DNA of 64,000 nt from Scolanthus callimorphus. Taxonomy: Eukaryota > Cnidaria > Anthozoa > Actiniaria > Edwardsiidae. Of this stretch, positions 46,689 through 59,810 are shown in pieces. A program made the translations under genes and the position numbers. The stretch spans positions 27,793,404 to 27,857,403 of the forward strand of contig CM066916.1 of the NCBI GenBank assembly GCA_033964015.1, read 5' to 3'. The first letter of the stretch is position 1. Every line of letters starts with the position of its first letter. The notes beneath the pieces are model-generated. The model did no database searches, was not told the DNA's origin, and saw only the letters and a list, made by a program, of their open reading frames with translations.

Positions 46689-47671
46689 CCTGGCCTAACT
46701 AATCAAACAAAATCGAACAAAATTTCAATCGAACCTAATCGAACAATCGGTTTTGGCAATCAAACATAATCCAACAAAACGTTTTGATGAGTATGATTAC
46801 CAACTCAATCGAACAAAATCAAAATTATTCGTTTGATAAAGTTCGATTTTGTTCAGAAATCTTAGATGACTTGAGAAATTAGGTAAGACTCATCAGTAGT
46901 GTGCAATGGGACAATATACAACAAATAGACTATTAGCTTATTAAATTTCATTTTAGCATAGTCTGTGATCAAAGTAGTCTGCAGCATTGCTGGTGGTTTT
47001 CCCTTTGTTTTTTTAGCACACACAAACAACACTCTCCTCAGAATATGACTAATTACTATGTAATGAAATCACTTCTCACAGGGTAACTAACAATCAGCTG
47101 TTTGAACTCTAAAAATGTTTGTTATAATTCCAGGTATTCCCGAGTGTATATTATTGTGTGACCGCTATACTGCATTATACCCCCATAACAATCGTGTATG
47201 CACCAGGCAAGCTGAACTGATGTGTTAATCTTGGTTAGTGATGATTTCTGTTTTGAAATTAATGCCTGTTTTTCATTTGAAGTTCGATTGCTTTGATGAA
47301 CACATTGTCCGGTAATCGAACGTTCGATTATGTTCAATTGATTTTTTTGGGGGTGAGTTAGATTGTGTGTTTCCCAACAATATCCATACCCCTCCCCCTC
47401 CCCCCACATGGAAGGGTGTTGAAAAATGACCCCCCCCCCCCCCCCCCCTCCCCCCTCTGGAATTTCCAAAGAAAAATACAGTATTTGTATGGAAAAGATC
47501 CGGTAAATTGACTCCCCCCAACCCTCTGGAATTTCCAATCCCTTCCGTAGGGGGGTGTATGAATTTTTTTGGGAAACACACATTATGTTCGATACCGGAC
47601 TCAATCAGAATCAATTGAATGATTGGTGTTTGATTACGTTCGATTACCGAACGTTCGATTAGTTAGGCAGG
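46689..47671. mobile_element. AATCGAAC-rich TIR element, copy B
   Basis: Counterpart of 14505-15469, with a nested MITE at 47364-47582 (TGTGTGTTTCCC ends). Confidence 0.6.
47364..47582. mobile_element. nested MITE, copy B
   Basis: 219 bases, same ends and position as 15162-15380. Confidence 0.72.
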
Positions 47672-47715
47672 GAAATCCAGAAACCCGATCGAAGATATTT
47701 AAGGATTTATAAATC

Positions 47716-48932
47716 ATATGGGGCGGTTGGTGTAAGAACGACCTAAGTGACGATTTGGACTGTTTTTCGATTTTTTGATTTTTGACAAACAAACTGCGGA
47801 AACATTGTTAAAATAGCCTAAAACTAGCCTCTCTGCATTTCCCCCCCCCCCAAAAAAAAAAAAAAAACGCCGCGAGAACGCTGTAAAACGGCCTCTAACC
47901 AGTGGACCTAAGTGACTATTCAGACTGCGCAAATCATGTTCAAATAGTCTAAGTTTTTCCTAAAAATCGCGCCGAGAACGATGTAAACCGGCCTTAGCCT
48001 TAAACCCTAAACCCTTATAAAGCGAATTCATGGCTCGCTCTCTGTTCGACAAGCGAAACCAAGAATCCAACTGTCTTCACTGAAAAGGGTGACCCCTTAG
48101 TCTTTACAAGCAGCGGGTTTTTTTTTTGGGGGGGGGGGCAGGAGGCCTTCTTCTTTCTTTTTTTCAAGTGGAAGAACATAATAACATTGAAAAATAAGCG
48201 AAATTACAGAAATATATTCGGGCTACAAAGGGTTAACAATGCGCCAGGTAGGATGAAAAGCTCTTTTTTCAAAACAATAGACAAATCTGTGCGATTTTAT
48301 AGCAAAAACCCTAGGCTTACCGCCAGTTTTAGGGTTAGGTTATAGCCTTCAGGTTAGATTTAAGTTCGGGTTAGATTGAGTTTAGTGCTTTTTTCAAGTC
48401 ATTTTCTAGTACAGGAGCCGCTTTGCTTGCATCATAAAGCAAACAAAAGTCGGTAGAGACAAACTTGTGGAAGAACTCACGAGTGAGGAGCACATTTTAC
48501 GAGCAAAATCGAGTCACAAAGAATTTGGCAGGCCGTGTGATGACTCTTTGAGTATTATGAAGCTTCTCTGTTGTTCTGTAGCAGAATTTCTGCACTGTCA
48601 AGACAATTTGGGTTAGTTTTGAATCCAAAAGAATGCATTCGGCGCAATATTCAGTTGACAGGTGCGAGTGGCACTTATAAAAAAATATCTGAAACTGGGG
48701 CTAGGGACAAAGTGCTGTCATTTTTTTTTACAGTTTTACCCATAATGCTTTGCGCTTGAAAAGGGAAAACACCGTTTTACAGCGATCTTGTGGCGATTTT
48801 TTGGGGAAAATGCAGAGAGGCTAGTTTTAGGCTATTTTAACAATGTTTCCGCAGTTTGTTTGTCAAAAATCGAAAAATCGAAAAACAGTCCAAATCGTCA
48901 CTTAGGTCGTTCTTACACCAACCCCCCCATAT
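47716..48932. mobile_element. 1.2-kb TIR element with inverted core, copy B
   Basis: Same terminal arms as 15513-16724; core 48015-48384 in opposite orientation. Confidence 0.7.
48015..48384. other. 370-bp segment, inverse orientation of 15805-16174
   Basis: Begins TTATAAAGCGAATTCATGGC and ends AGATTGAGTTTA, the reverse complement of the copy A segment, with the same length. Confidence 0.92.
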
Positions 48933-49360
48933 GTAGCATCAATTAAGAGATCAGTGACTATTTTATAGCAATTTAGTGAGTTAATCAATTACTCTTATAC
49001 AAAGCAATATTATAAACACTATAAATATCACCAAGCCAGAATACCGATAAATGTTTTAAAGCCATTAAACATCGAGTTCCAGTATAAAAGGGATAAGACC
49101 ACCCACTTTCACGCTTGAATCGGCAATTATAAATTCAATTAAAAATTTCAACAGAATGAAGTCGATAATGTTCAGTCTCCTGGCAAACTTGCTTTTCTAG
49201 GACCCCAAAGAAGTTTACATAAAATTCTTTTGAATAAATAGCAATGTAATTCCTTGTAGAATACTGCATAATTGGTTATTTGATGATTACTAATGTTTTG
49301 AGTTCACATTTTGAATTTCGTGGTTCAGAATATTTCGATCCTTATTAATACTACTGTATT

Positions 49361-50123
49361 TACCTGTGTATAATGCACACTTTTTTCAGTCCAAAATGAG
49401 CCTCAAAAACGTGATGTGTATTATACATGGAACTTTGTTTATGGGCAAACAAAAATTTGCATAACAACAGAAACAATAAACCAACCTATTAGTTGTTTTA
49501 ATGTACAAATAACCAATGGCTAAGGAGAGGAAACGGCAAGAAAACAGTCAATATTCGAACGATTGGCAATGAAAATCCAGACCACTGTTGTTTTGGGATG
49601 CATGGGACTTGGGCAAGAGAGAAGCCTGCTTGTTTACGACCTGTTCGAGGGACCATGTGACAGACGGCATGAAAGCTGCTTTCTAGCGAGAAAATACAGA
49701 TCTTGCTGTTATTCCTGGTGGATTAACGTCACTTCTACAACCATTGGATGGTTGTTTGAACAAACCATTCAAGGATCGCGTGAAAGAGCTGTGGGTGAAC
49801 TGGATGGCTGATGGAAATCACAAGTTTATGGCAAGTGCTAGCAGTGGGCGATATCACTTAGCCGAAATTGAATTGAGATACCTTTAGGTACATTTCACTT
49901 CACATGTATTGTAAATAGCTTTAATTTCAAGTTCGAATCAATATTGTGAAATGTTAATAAAACAAGAGAGAATTGCATTTGATTGTTTGATATTTCCCCA
50001 AGTCATATGGTTGTTGGAGGTTCGAAGTTTTTTGGTGCATTCTTTTGTCAAACTATTTTTTCTCAAAATTGACCCTCAAAATTGGGGTGCATATTATACA
50101 CGGGTGCGCATTATACACAGGTA
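49361..50123 (+). mobile_element. Tigger/pogo-like relic, copy B
   Basis: TACCTGTGTATAATGCACAC / GCGCATTATACACAGGTA ends. Transposase remnant (49563-49880) with a frame change between the YDLFEGPCD block and the QPLDGCLNKPFKD-type block. Confidence 0.7.
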
Positions 50124-50569
50124 TTTGGTAATTAGTGTTGCTCCCCGCACAAAAAGCTTTTATCTCAGCCAAACCGGTTGTAATGAGAGATTGTTATATA
50201 GCGAGTGCTCACTCCAACCGAGCGCGCGCTCTCATTGGCTAAATCAAGGTCACGTGGTGAAGTACAAATCAAATATTCCCTGATCAGTCAATATTGCGAA
50301 AAATTATCGACCTAATGGGGAATATTGCTTTCGCACGTCACGTTTGAGAGCGGGAAAAAATAGAAGTTTATTGTAAACACGCGAGTCTTATTTAAAAAAA
50401 CTTTGCTAATTTTGATAAGTTTTTGCTAATGCAAGAAAATTGTGTCAGGAGTGTTTTCCCTTTTCTTGATGCAGTCAGCGCACACTTTGTAACTTCACTT
50501 TCATTCTTGAAATACATTTGTTTTGACTTAATAATTGCAGTATGTTTTCTGCTATATAACAAAACACTT

Positions 50570-50811
50570 AATGACTACTCCCTCGGGAAACACCAGTTTT
50601 GTTTCCCTCGAATCTCGATGAATCATCGAGATTCTCTGGAAACAAAACTGATGTTTCCCTCGGGAGCAGTCATTAAGTGTATATTATTAACCAAGCGCGA
50701 GGTGTGTACAGGAAATATTAGACCAAGATCTTGCAGTATGAACCGAGCGATAACGAGGTCTGACTGAGGTCTGATATTTCCTGTACAGACCGTGCAAGTG
50801 AGGTCAATAAT
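50570..50811. repeat. two adjacent hairpins, copy B
   Basis: As at 18323-18568; here the first hairpin has a longer perfect centre (TCGATGAATCATCGA). Confidence 0.72.
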
Positions 50812-51295
50812 TTGCTAAATACGGAAAATATAGCCCATGGGCAATACACAAAATATGGCCTGTGCCCCAGGTCAGATCACAGCAAACTGTCAAGCCATAT
50901 AAATAATAAAAATTATTCTGCAGCAACTTAAAAGCCTGTCATGTTCAATTGATAAAAATTGATATCGAAAATCCAATCGATAAATCGATCACAATCGATA
51001 ATAATTACTTAATTGGTATCGAGTGTATCAGCTAATTGATAATAATCGATACTCACAATTTTCGTCCAATCAACTTATCGATTGTTTGGAAATTTCACAA
51101 TCGACGTGACATACATTGTGCTCCAAAATGAGCCGTATCAATAACGAATAAGAGGCCTGGATGCTCAGGGGGATAAAAGTGTGTCACGATTCAAAACGAG
51201 GCTGCTATAACCGCTGTCATTTTTAATTACAGGCTCGTATTTTGGAACATAAAATTTTAATGGCGGACGAAAAAAACTTACTTTGGGTAATCCGC

Positions 51296-51418
51296 GGTGT
51301 AAGAACCATTCCCCGAGGACACCTTTGTGTTCAGCTATCCTTTCATCATGATTCGTTCTACTAAACAAAGGAAGCTATTGTGACGCAGCTTGTGAGTTGT
51401 TCCAGGTTCTTACACGGG
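51296..51418. mobile_element. short MITE with GTGTAAGAAC ends, copy B
   Basis: Counterpart of 19060-19184. Confidence 0.7.
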
Positions 51419-53040
51419 GGAACAGCCCTTACTTGTCGCAGACGTTTTTCGTTGTATTCCGGGCGAAATTTTTCGCTAAAATCCACTCAGCAATAATGCA
51501 TTGTGGAAAATTAAAGTACTAGGCCGGAAAAAAAATGGTAAAAAAGAAGTCAATTTTTGGTCATACTAGCACTTTAAACGACCATTTGAACTTGCTGGGC
51601 TGCCTGTGACTACAACAGCGAAGCGTGATTCATATCTCCCCATTTTACTACCCTGTTTTTCCCGATCTGAACAATATCTAACAATATCTGAACAATATCT
51701 TCTATAAATGTACTTACATACTTAAATATATAAGCGTCATGTTGTCGAGTGCTCACCTCTTCGTCCGCGTTGTAGAGACTCGAGTTTGCACTCCACCGTC
51801 CGCCATCTTGGACATGATGTACACCGCTGATCACAACTACTGAAGGCTATAATATACATGGGCTTGAGGACGATTTGAGAACCTGCTATAGCCATAACAT
51901 GAAGATAAAATTCGTATGCCCAAGCGGCCAGGTAATGTTCTGTTTATTTTAAAAGTATCGATGAAATACCCCAATCTGAGCATGGAGCACAGTTTAAATA
52001 TTAATAAGTCTTGGGTAAACTAGGGCACATGTAGCAGCAACATTGTAACGTTTCATCTAATCCTTTCATCGCGTTTCTCCACAGGCCTCACCTCACAGGC
52101 TACTAGAAAAGTTTGAAAAATAGCCGAATTGTTTAGAAAATGTACACTCGCTCATTCCACCAAAATTCAACAAGCCATGTAGCTCTTTAGACACCTCCAC
52201 TTTTCGGATTGATTTCCATGAAATTTCGATCCACTCACTTTTGCTTTAACCATAGCGTTATACGATGAATAACGTGCAACTCCCGACAATTTTCGGGGAA
52301 AAGGGATTTATATTTATCCCAAAAAATCGACCCAAATTATGCCGTATTTTTCCTTCAGGAAAGCTCAAGCGGTTTTGGAGTTTGCAGGCTTTGGGTCGAA
52401 ACCGTTATGGCGCGCAACAATTATTTAAGGATACGGTTCACCTCCAGAGGGTGTGCTTCGCAAAAAATTCTCACGCGCGCGCTTTTTAAAGAAATTCCCA
52501 CAAACTATATATCATATTAAAGCTAAGTAAATACAGAATTTGCTTGTTTAATTAGTTTTGTGTTTTGTTAAAAAGAGTTCGAATAATCAGTAAAAAAAAC
52601 GCAGATTCGGCGACTCTTTAAGCGAATTAATGGTAAGGTTTGGCTCTAAAAAAACTAGCTTTTATCGTCATATCAATCAGCACATGTTAGACACCAAAAG
52701 GGTGTCTCGTTTTATCGAGATCTAATTTCATTCAGGAGATATTTTAGGGCAAAGTCGACAGACGCATTTTTGTCCAGTGAAAGTAATTCGCGAGGCTCTA
52801 GTTGCAAGACCATTTGGAAATGAGAGATTTTGAGACACCCTTTGGTAGCCCAGTTCCTACTGAGCACGAGTTACAAATTTGGGTAAAATTGAACCAGTAA
52901 ACCTTGCCATTAATTCACGAATATCGCCGTAAACACGAGAAAATGAATCCAGAAATACAGCGCTAAAGTTTTTCAGCGTTTGACACCTTTTGGAGAAGAT
53001 TGACGTTAATACCGAATTAAAACCCGAGCGCGTTTCTAGT
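51419..53040. other. no gene supported, copy B
   Basis: Counterpart of 19185-20760. Compared with A it has extra bases near 51770 (TTGTAGAGACTCGAG) and 51906-51932, which shorten the minus-strand frame seen in A and argue against it being coding. Confidence 0.4.
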
Positions 53041-53750
53041 CACCGACAATTTCATCCGAGTTTTGTTGTCGTGGTTGTATAAAACTATCTCCCTTCAGGA
53101 GATATGATTTTTCAAACGTTGATGACGTCATCGACGACGTAACGTATCTCCCCATATCCATATATATGCATCATCTCAGTTAACCTAGTTATGAAGTTAT
53201 TACACATGTAGCACAATGTTATTACAAATGTGGCACAATGTTATTACAAATGTGGCACAGTGTTATTACAAATGTGGCACAGTGTTATTACAAATGTGGC
53301 ACAATGTTATTACAAATGTGGCAGTTATTAAAAATGTGGCCTCAACAATTGATGACGTCACATCACGTGCCCATTTGGTCGCACTTCTCTAGCCACCTAA
53401 ACAATTTCACTCAAATTTGGCTTTCTTTGAGTCTTCCCTTCAAAAGATGTGAATTTTTCAAACTTTGATGACGTCATCGATGTCGACGTCACATCACATG
53501 ACCACTTTGCTGCGCTTCCCTAGTACCTAGAATTTCAACCAAGTTTGGTTGCCGTGGCCTGTCTTCCCTTCAGGAGATATGATTTTTTGATGACATCATC
53601 GATGACGTAACGTATCTCCCCATATCTCCATGCATCGTCTCAGTTCACCTAGTTATGAAGTTATTACAAATGTGGCACAATGTTATTACAAATGTGGCAG
53701 TTATTACAAATGTGGCAGGTTATTACAAATGTGACCTCAACACGGACACC
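53041..53750. repeat. CRE-like repeat block and minisatellite, copy B
   Basis: Counterpart of 20761-21470; the number and spacing of ATTACAAATGTGGCACA units differ slightly. Confidence 0.83.
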
Positions 53751-54062
53751 CCGCTATTACAGACACCCCACTATCACGGACAAAAGCTAGATCCCCGGCG
53801 AAACGTATAGAGGAATGACTGAAATGAACTCTCGTTATAACGGACTCTCGCTATTACGGAAATGCAGACACCTCTTTTTCCCCAGCGAAACATTTAAAGT
53901 GTTTTTCGTCTCGTTATTGCGGACACTGCTGTTTGTCTACGGCAAGCAGTGCAGTTTTTTTTTTTTTGAAAAATAACAAATCCGACTTTCCCCAATTTCC
54001 TGTTGCAGCGCTCTTCGACACACCAGGTATTAGCGGACATATATGTCATTTACCGGCTGGGA

Positions 54063-54171
54063 GGTCCGGATCGTGAAATACCGTGACCTCGGCCTTGAAA
54101 ATACTGACCTGGACCTCCGGTCTCGGTCAGTATTTTCAAGACCTCGGTCACGGTATTTCACGATCTGGACC
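54063..54171. repeat. hairpin of GGATCGTGAAATACCGTGAC family, copy B
   Basis: Counterpart of 21783-21891. Confidence 0.8.
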
Positions 54172-55197
54172 GACCCCAAGCTGGTAAATAATATATTAAT
54201 TTTTTGCTTTCGCCGAAACAGCATAAAACTTCACAGAAACTTTAGCGCGCGTGCGATTCATCCGGACCAGGGGTGCGGATCGTAGGATACCGGCCCGTTC
54301 GCTAGCCAATCAGAGCGCGCGATTGATGATACCGGACCGCTGAAAAAATAAATAAGTTATTTACCGGCTTTAGGTCGGTCCGTATAGGGAAAAACTGTGA
54401 CCTCGGCCTGGAAAATGTTGACCTCGGCCGGGAAAATATTGCCCCCGCGCGCGCGCTCTAAGAACCAATCAGAATGCAGGATTCGTTACCGTGCCCTCGA
54501 GGAAAAAAATAATGTTTGTTATTCACCAAACAATACACAAACTCCATTGTTATCTACCAGCTTCTTTGCAAGAATGGCTCAATGTTCAGCAAGTTTTCAT
54601 CTCAGTTTGACAACATTATTATAACTTTTTAATGACGGATTATGATTTTTTCCTCGCACTCCGCTATTACGGACTCTCGCTATTACGGACACCAAAGCTT
54701 ACCCCGAGGGTGTCCGCAATAACGAGAGTTGACTGTAGAGTCTTCTAAGATTGCACGAGATCGAGTCGAGGCATCTCTAATGCTCGGGTATCCCGACCTC
54801 GTACAGATGTTTTCGGTGAGAGGGGATACAACGTAGGCTACTTTGAACAAATAATGAATGCCATAAAACATAACAAACTATTGAAATGCTCGTTTTTTAT
54901 TCAGATTAGCTAGACTAAGGAACATTGTTATTGCATTCGACTTTCATATTACACAGTCGGGGTCTATTGTTTTAACCATAGTTTATAGAGTTGAATGATT
55001 ATGAAATCTAACACCATGTTATGATACCATCTCTTTGCTCACTTTTTCAGAGGGGTTCTTTTGTTCGTGCAAAAGTTCAGCCAGTTGGAGTCAGCGTGAT
55101 TTAGGCATGTGCATTGTCAATGCCCCTCTCAATATCCAGTCCATATTTTCATTTGCATTTTTCGGTTTCCCGAGCTTCCTAACCATTCAACTCTATT

Positions 55198-55447
55198 AAC
55201 TATGGTTATAATAGACTGTTTGCAGCCCCTTCTTTGGCGAACGTTCGTAAATCCAGGGAAATGTTTTTTCACCCGCGGCGCGCTTCGATTTGTTTACAGT
55301 AGAGGAAGAGACGGAAAGTGTCGAGTTTCCCCCCGTGGCCCGTCTCTTCATCCACTGTAAACAAGTGAAGCGCGCCGCGAAAAAAGACATTTCCCTCGAT
55401 TTACGGACGTTCGCCGAAGAAGGGGCTGCCAGCAGTCTATGGTTTTA
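55198..55447. mobile_element. 250-bp fold-back MITE, copy B
   Basis: Counterpart of 22916-23167. Confidence 0.78.
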
Positions 55448-55731
55448 ACAAACGCTACTTTAACATCAAGCCTATTGCCAAAGACTTGTAAGATTCTACA
55501 TACACTGCGAGCAGACGCTTCTTTCTGCCTTTTATCCTGTTTTATCATGTAGCAGTTGTTTCTAGAAGTTGTTCAAATGTCTGGTATTTCCAGAGAGGGA
55601 CTTGACTAGACGGTACTGCGCTTTCCATTTAAATGTGGAGCAGCTATAATAGTTAGGAGTTTCTGAAAAGTACGCTGTCAACGCGAGTTCGTAATGTCAA
55701 GGAAAATCTCGTGAAAAACTTTGTCGCGACA

Positions 55732-55943
55732 TAGACCAAATCGGCTAACGGTGTTTACATCTTGTTGCCACCCAATTCGGGTCATGTGATGATTCCCTTG
55801 GGTGGATACTTTTGTTAGTTCTGCACATGTGCTCGTGCAATCGGTCAAGTGAGAAAATTGGATAATGTAACTACCCAAGGAATCATCACATGATCTGAAT
55901 TGGGTGGCAACAAGATGTAAACACCGTTAGCCGATTTGGTCTA
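55732..55943. mobile_element. fold-back MITE present only in copy B
   Basis: TAGACCAAATCGGCTAACGG / CCGTTAGCCGATTTGGTCTA ends with arms of about 50-80 bases. Copy A reads straight through (GCGACATTCCTTG near 23448). Confidence 0.87.
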
Positions 55944-56264
55944 TTCCTTGGCAACCTTACGACCCTACCTTCGAACATGCTTTTTGAGGTGACACAAAAC
56001 CATCAAAACGAAACGTGAAAACTTGTCAACAAAACAGCCGACTGCCCCGCTATACTTAATTGTTTAGCGCAGTAAAAGATCGACATAAAGAAACCTCTGC
56101 TCGCCAGGGCAGATTCTTAATGGTAAATGCGTTCGAAATTCGTTTTCCTCCAGACCTTGACTTTTCGTTTCGACGTCTTATTTTAGTTTTATGTAGCTCC
56201 TTGTGCACCGACCCCAGGAGTACCCGAACGAGCAACGATAACCATTACCTAGTCGTGCGCATCT

Positions 56265-56437
56265 ATGCTCATGGACTTTGATGCATCGGAATCGGTATTT
56301 GTATTCATATACAGGACAATTGTAGACTCGGAGGTACTTCTTTGGCCTGCAATGGAGCCGTTTCCCTCGGCGAGAATAGACGCATTTCATAAGTTCATCC
56401 TTGCAGCGGCGGTTGCTACAACAAAAGTGTCATCCAG
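56265..56437 (+). CDS. possible first coding exon of unknown gene, copy B
   Basis: Counterpart of 23780-23952. ATG codons at 56265 and 56271, same length, same AG-GTGAGT donor (56438). Four amino-acid replacements relative to A (two at AVAL-to-EVLL, one S to F, one F to S) and no frame disruption. No family recognised. Confidence 0.35.
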
Positions 56438-57774
56438 GTGAGTTAAAGTAAATCAGTTACACGTTCCTATTGGTTATAATAAGGTTGTCCGCCTGCCCCA
56501 GTTAGTTCTTGTTTTTGGCAGCGAAACTTTGATTTTGTTATTATATGTGTGCATATCAACATTTGAGATCTCGAATCTTTGTTTAGTCAACGAATAATGT
56601 AAAGAAAAAAGACTAAGTCGGGTATAGGAGTGCATCTTTAAGTCGAAATTTCGATATTTATCAATGCGTGTACTATCGCAGATCATCGGCTTTACCACAA
56701 TTTGAACTCATGACCATAACGCTACACGTAATACCGATTATAAACCACTCAACTAACACGGGAAGACTTTAAAGTCTTGCTTTAAAAAATGGTAGCCCTA
56801 TTCCCACTTATAAATAATGTCACGTCAACTAAGAGGGGTGGGGGGGGGGGGGGCATCAGAAAAAATAAATTGGATTTTGAAGGGTCACCCGCTAAAAAAT
56901 ACGGACATGAAAGGGGGCAACCAGAAAAATACAGGGTTTCCCCCTTATTTCCACCAGCCCCCCCCCCCCCCCCCCCCCCCTCCCTGATAGAAAATTAACT
57001 GTCCCTAAACATGGTTTTGGTGTGAATGGGGTTATCGCGTCTTCGTGTCTACAATTTCAAAATCCGCAGTGCACGCCTAAAATGCATTGTTCTAGCGAGC
57101 GCTGGACTCACCTGAGGAGGCGTGTGCAGGAGGCCCTTACTTTTCTGCAATGCTTTACTGCATAATTGCAGCCGTAACACTTCCAGCGAGAAAAGTGTTT
57201 GCATAAACGGCAAAATCTGTGGTAGTGCCAGCAATGTGTAATGTAGCGCGTTGGACATATTCCAGAGCCTCGAACTAATGGATTTAAAAAAAAGAAAATA
57301 TCGCGAGCTTTTTATTGGTTTATTCATTTTATATTCTTGAAATAAGTACATAATGTAAACAAACAAAACTAGATATTATACGAAAAAGACTGGATTACAT
57401 GATAATGAGGATGATTTGCTTTGTCCGTACAACCCCTACAGTTTTGTCAAAATACCAGGACCGGTAAAATGGGTTTCCATAGTAACAAACAAACCGGGGA
57501 TGGGGTTGGTCCCTATTTTTGTAGCGGGAGTGCTCGTCGGGAACTTTCGTTTTTACCCCACAAAGTACCAACAAGACGTATTTCCCCCGTATTAATTCTC
57601 GTATTTTTTACGAGGGAAAATATAAAGTCTGAAATTCAGGCTTCCAACAAGCGTGATTTGCTTGATTTGCTAGAACGGACCTCTAACAGGTACCTACAAG
57701 AGTGTTAATCCACTCTTGGTACCTATCTGAAAAAAAAAAGAACTAATTTCGAATTTGACCCCCTAAAAAGGTAC

Positions 57775-58036
57775 CATATCAAGATAGTTCCCTTGAAAAA
57801 GTGTCGACTTTCTCCAACTTCCTTATAAGGAAATATCTTTGAATCCCAGTAAGTTTTCACTATTTCTATTGGACTAGAAAGCTTAAACCTCAACCAAACT
57901 CAAATATACTCGAGGAAAGATGATATGTGCATTTTCCGCTGTGTTGTTCACGGTTAAGAGCCTGGCAACAAGGTAGACAAGATACCACAGGAAGCCCGGT
58001 CAATCTCTAGAAAGACGACACTGCTATCTTGATATG
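57775..58036. mobile_element. CATATCAAGA-end MITE present only in copy B
   Basis: CATATCAAGATAG / CTATCTTGATATG ends around 262 bases. Copy A has the uninterrupted site (GTACCAGAGGCC near 25390). No target duplication evident. Confidence 0.83.
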
Positions 58037-58129
58037 CAGAGGCCTGATTTTAAAAAAGGTACGACGAGCACCCCCCCCCCCCCCCAAAAAAAAAAAATGG
58101 GAGGTAAACTGGAACATGAGCGAATAATG

Positions 58130-58502
58130 CATACCTGCCAACCTTGGACAAGTGAAAACCGGGAGATAGGGGAAAGTGTTGTCATAACCTCCTCTCACCT
58201 AACCCCACCCCCCCCCCCCCCCCCAAGAAAAAAAAAACGTTTAAAGGTCCATCACCAACCGGGAGCCTTTGCGCCCCGTTTTCTATTGTTTTCAAATTGA
58301 TACCTTGTTTTTCGGGTGCTCTGATTGGCTAAGAGTCCACAAAGGCTCTCGGTTGATGATGGGCCTTTAAATCTTGAGGTTTTAATGCAGAAATTGACTG
58401 AGCGAGTTGATTTCCCGGGAGATTTACGGTGAAAACCGGGAGACCGGGAGATTTGCTCAAACCGGGAGTCTCCCGCGTAAATCGGGAGAGTTGGCAGGTA
58501 TG
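58130..58502. mobile_element. CATACCTGCCAAC-end MITE present only in copy B
   Basis: CATACCTGCCAACCT / AGTTGGCAGGTATG ends, flanked by TAATG on both sides (58125-58129, 58503-58507). Copy A keeps a single TAATG (GAATAATGGCGACC near 25504). Contains a further nested MITE. Confidence 0.87.
58240..58371. mobile_element. MITE nested inside the 58130-58502 insertion
   Basis: TTTAAAGGTCCATCACCAAC / GTTGATGATGGGCCTTTAAA ends around 132 bases. Confidence 0.75.
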
Positions 58503-59687
58503 TAATGGCGACCGTATTTCACGTGTAAAAATCACCAACTAGCTTCAATTTGACAAAACGGCTTTGGAGGGTTTAGTGGTCTAGGCCTTGCAATTACTAC
58601 GTTTTGTTTGCTTACCCTCAAGCTTTTCATCATCGGTTTCTGCCACTTTGGAGTCTTGATCCTGAGAATCCTGATCAAAGGGTTCTTCGTCTAAAAAAAA
58701 GAAGAAATTAAAGACTATGTGACCGATGGGCGTGTCGAATAGTTTCGTCCACTCTATGCAAATGAACTCAATCCGTCTAACATGGAATTTCGATCCATCC
58801 TTTGCTCTAAAACTGCCGTTATGTGATACGAAGTCATAGAATAGCAAACTAATGGTGTTATTTTGAAAGTTTTTTACCGAATTAGATAAACACAAACAAT
58901 CATAATTTATTGTCCTTTGTGTAGTTTAATGCAAGGAAAACGTAAGCCTTGTTTTGCTGATCCCGGTCCCTTGAAGTTTTGTTGGTTCAATATCCGCGTC
59001 CTCCAATCGCCAAATAGCCTTAACCTTTAGAACATAGGTACGCAAAGTGTACAGGAAGCTATTTGATTCAAACCAACCTTGGATGTCTTGTTCCTCCTCT
59101 TGTGGTTCTTCCTCTTCCAACTTCTCATCGCTTAGTTCTTCGTCTTTTACGACCTCAGGATCATCTTCTTGAGAATCTGAAGGACACAAAAAGAGTTTTG
59201 GGTTTTGATTTGTTATAAGAAAATGAAACGCTAGCAAATTTGGTAAACTCGCGACTCGTGATTTATTTATAACCCTACAAGCGGCGCCACTTTTAAATAT
59301 TCATCGTGTCTAAATTAAGTTATAATAATAATTATTATTATTGGTAGAACACTGTCTGTACCTTCGCCCTCACAATTCATGTGTCCTGTGTCAACTACAG
59401 TGTACAACATTTTAAAGGACTAATCTTTTGTATCCACGTTTTAAAACATGCACCGTGTTTAAAGATTTTTTTTTTATTCTTGGATGGTACATTATTAAAA
59501 GGCTCAAATTGTATAGATAAATTTATCAGTGATGAATTGAATCCCATAGCAAAGATTTCGTATGACTTAATTCCACGTTAAATGATCTCACTCGTTTTCG
59601 GCCAATCAACGCGCGCTTAAGAAATGAGCTAAGGGAGTCTTGGTTAAGTCCAAAAAATTAGTTGATCTAAAGATATTGTGATCATTA

Positions 59688-59810
59688 GAGCGGTTTTCAT
59701 ATCACTGTAGTGAAACCAATCACTAAGTAATTACACCAATTCTGAATAAAACCTATAGGAGTAATTACAAAGTATTCGAATTATTCACGACAGTCATCTG
59801 AAATCTGCTC
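59688..59810. mobile_element. TA-flanked GAGCGG MITE, copy B
   Basis: Counterpart of 26754-26876, within intron 1 of the peptide gene. Confidence 0.7.
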
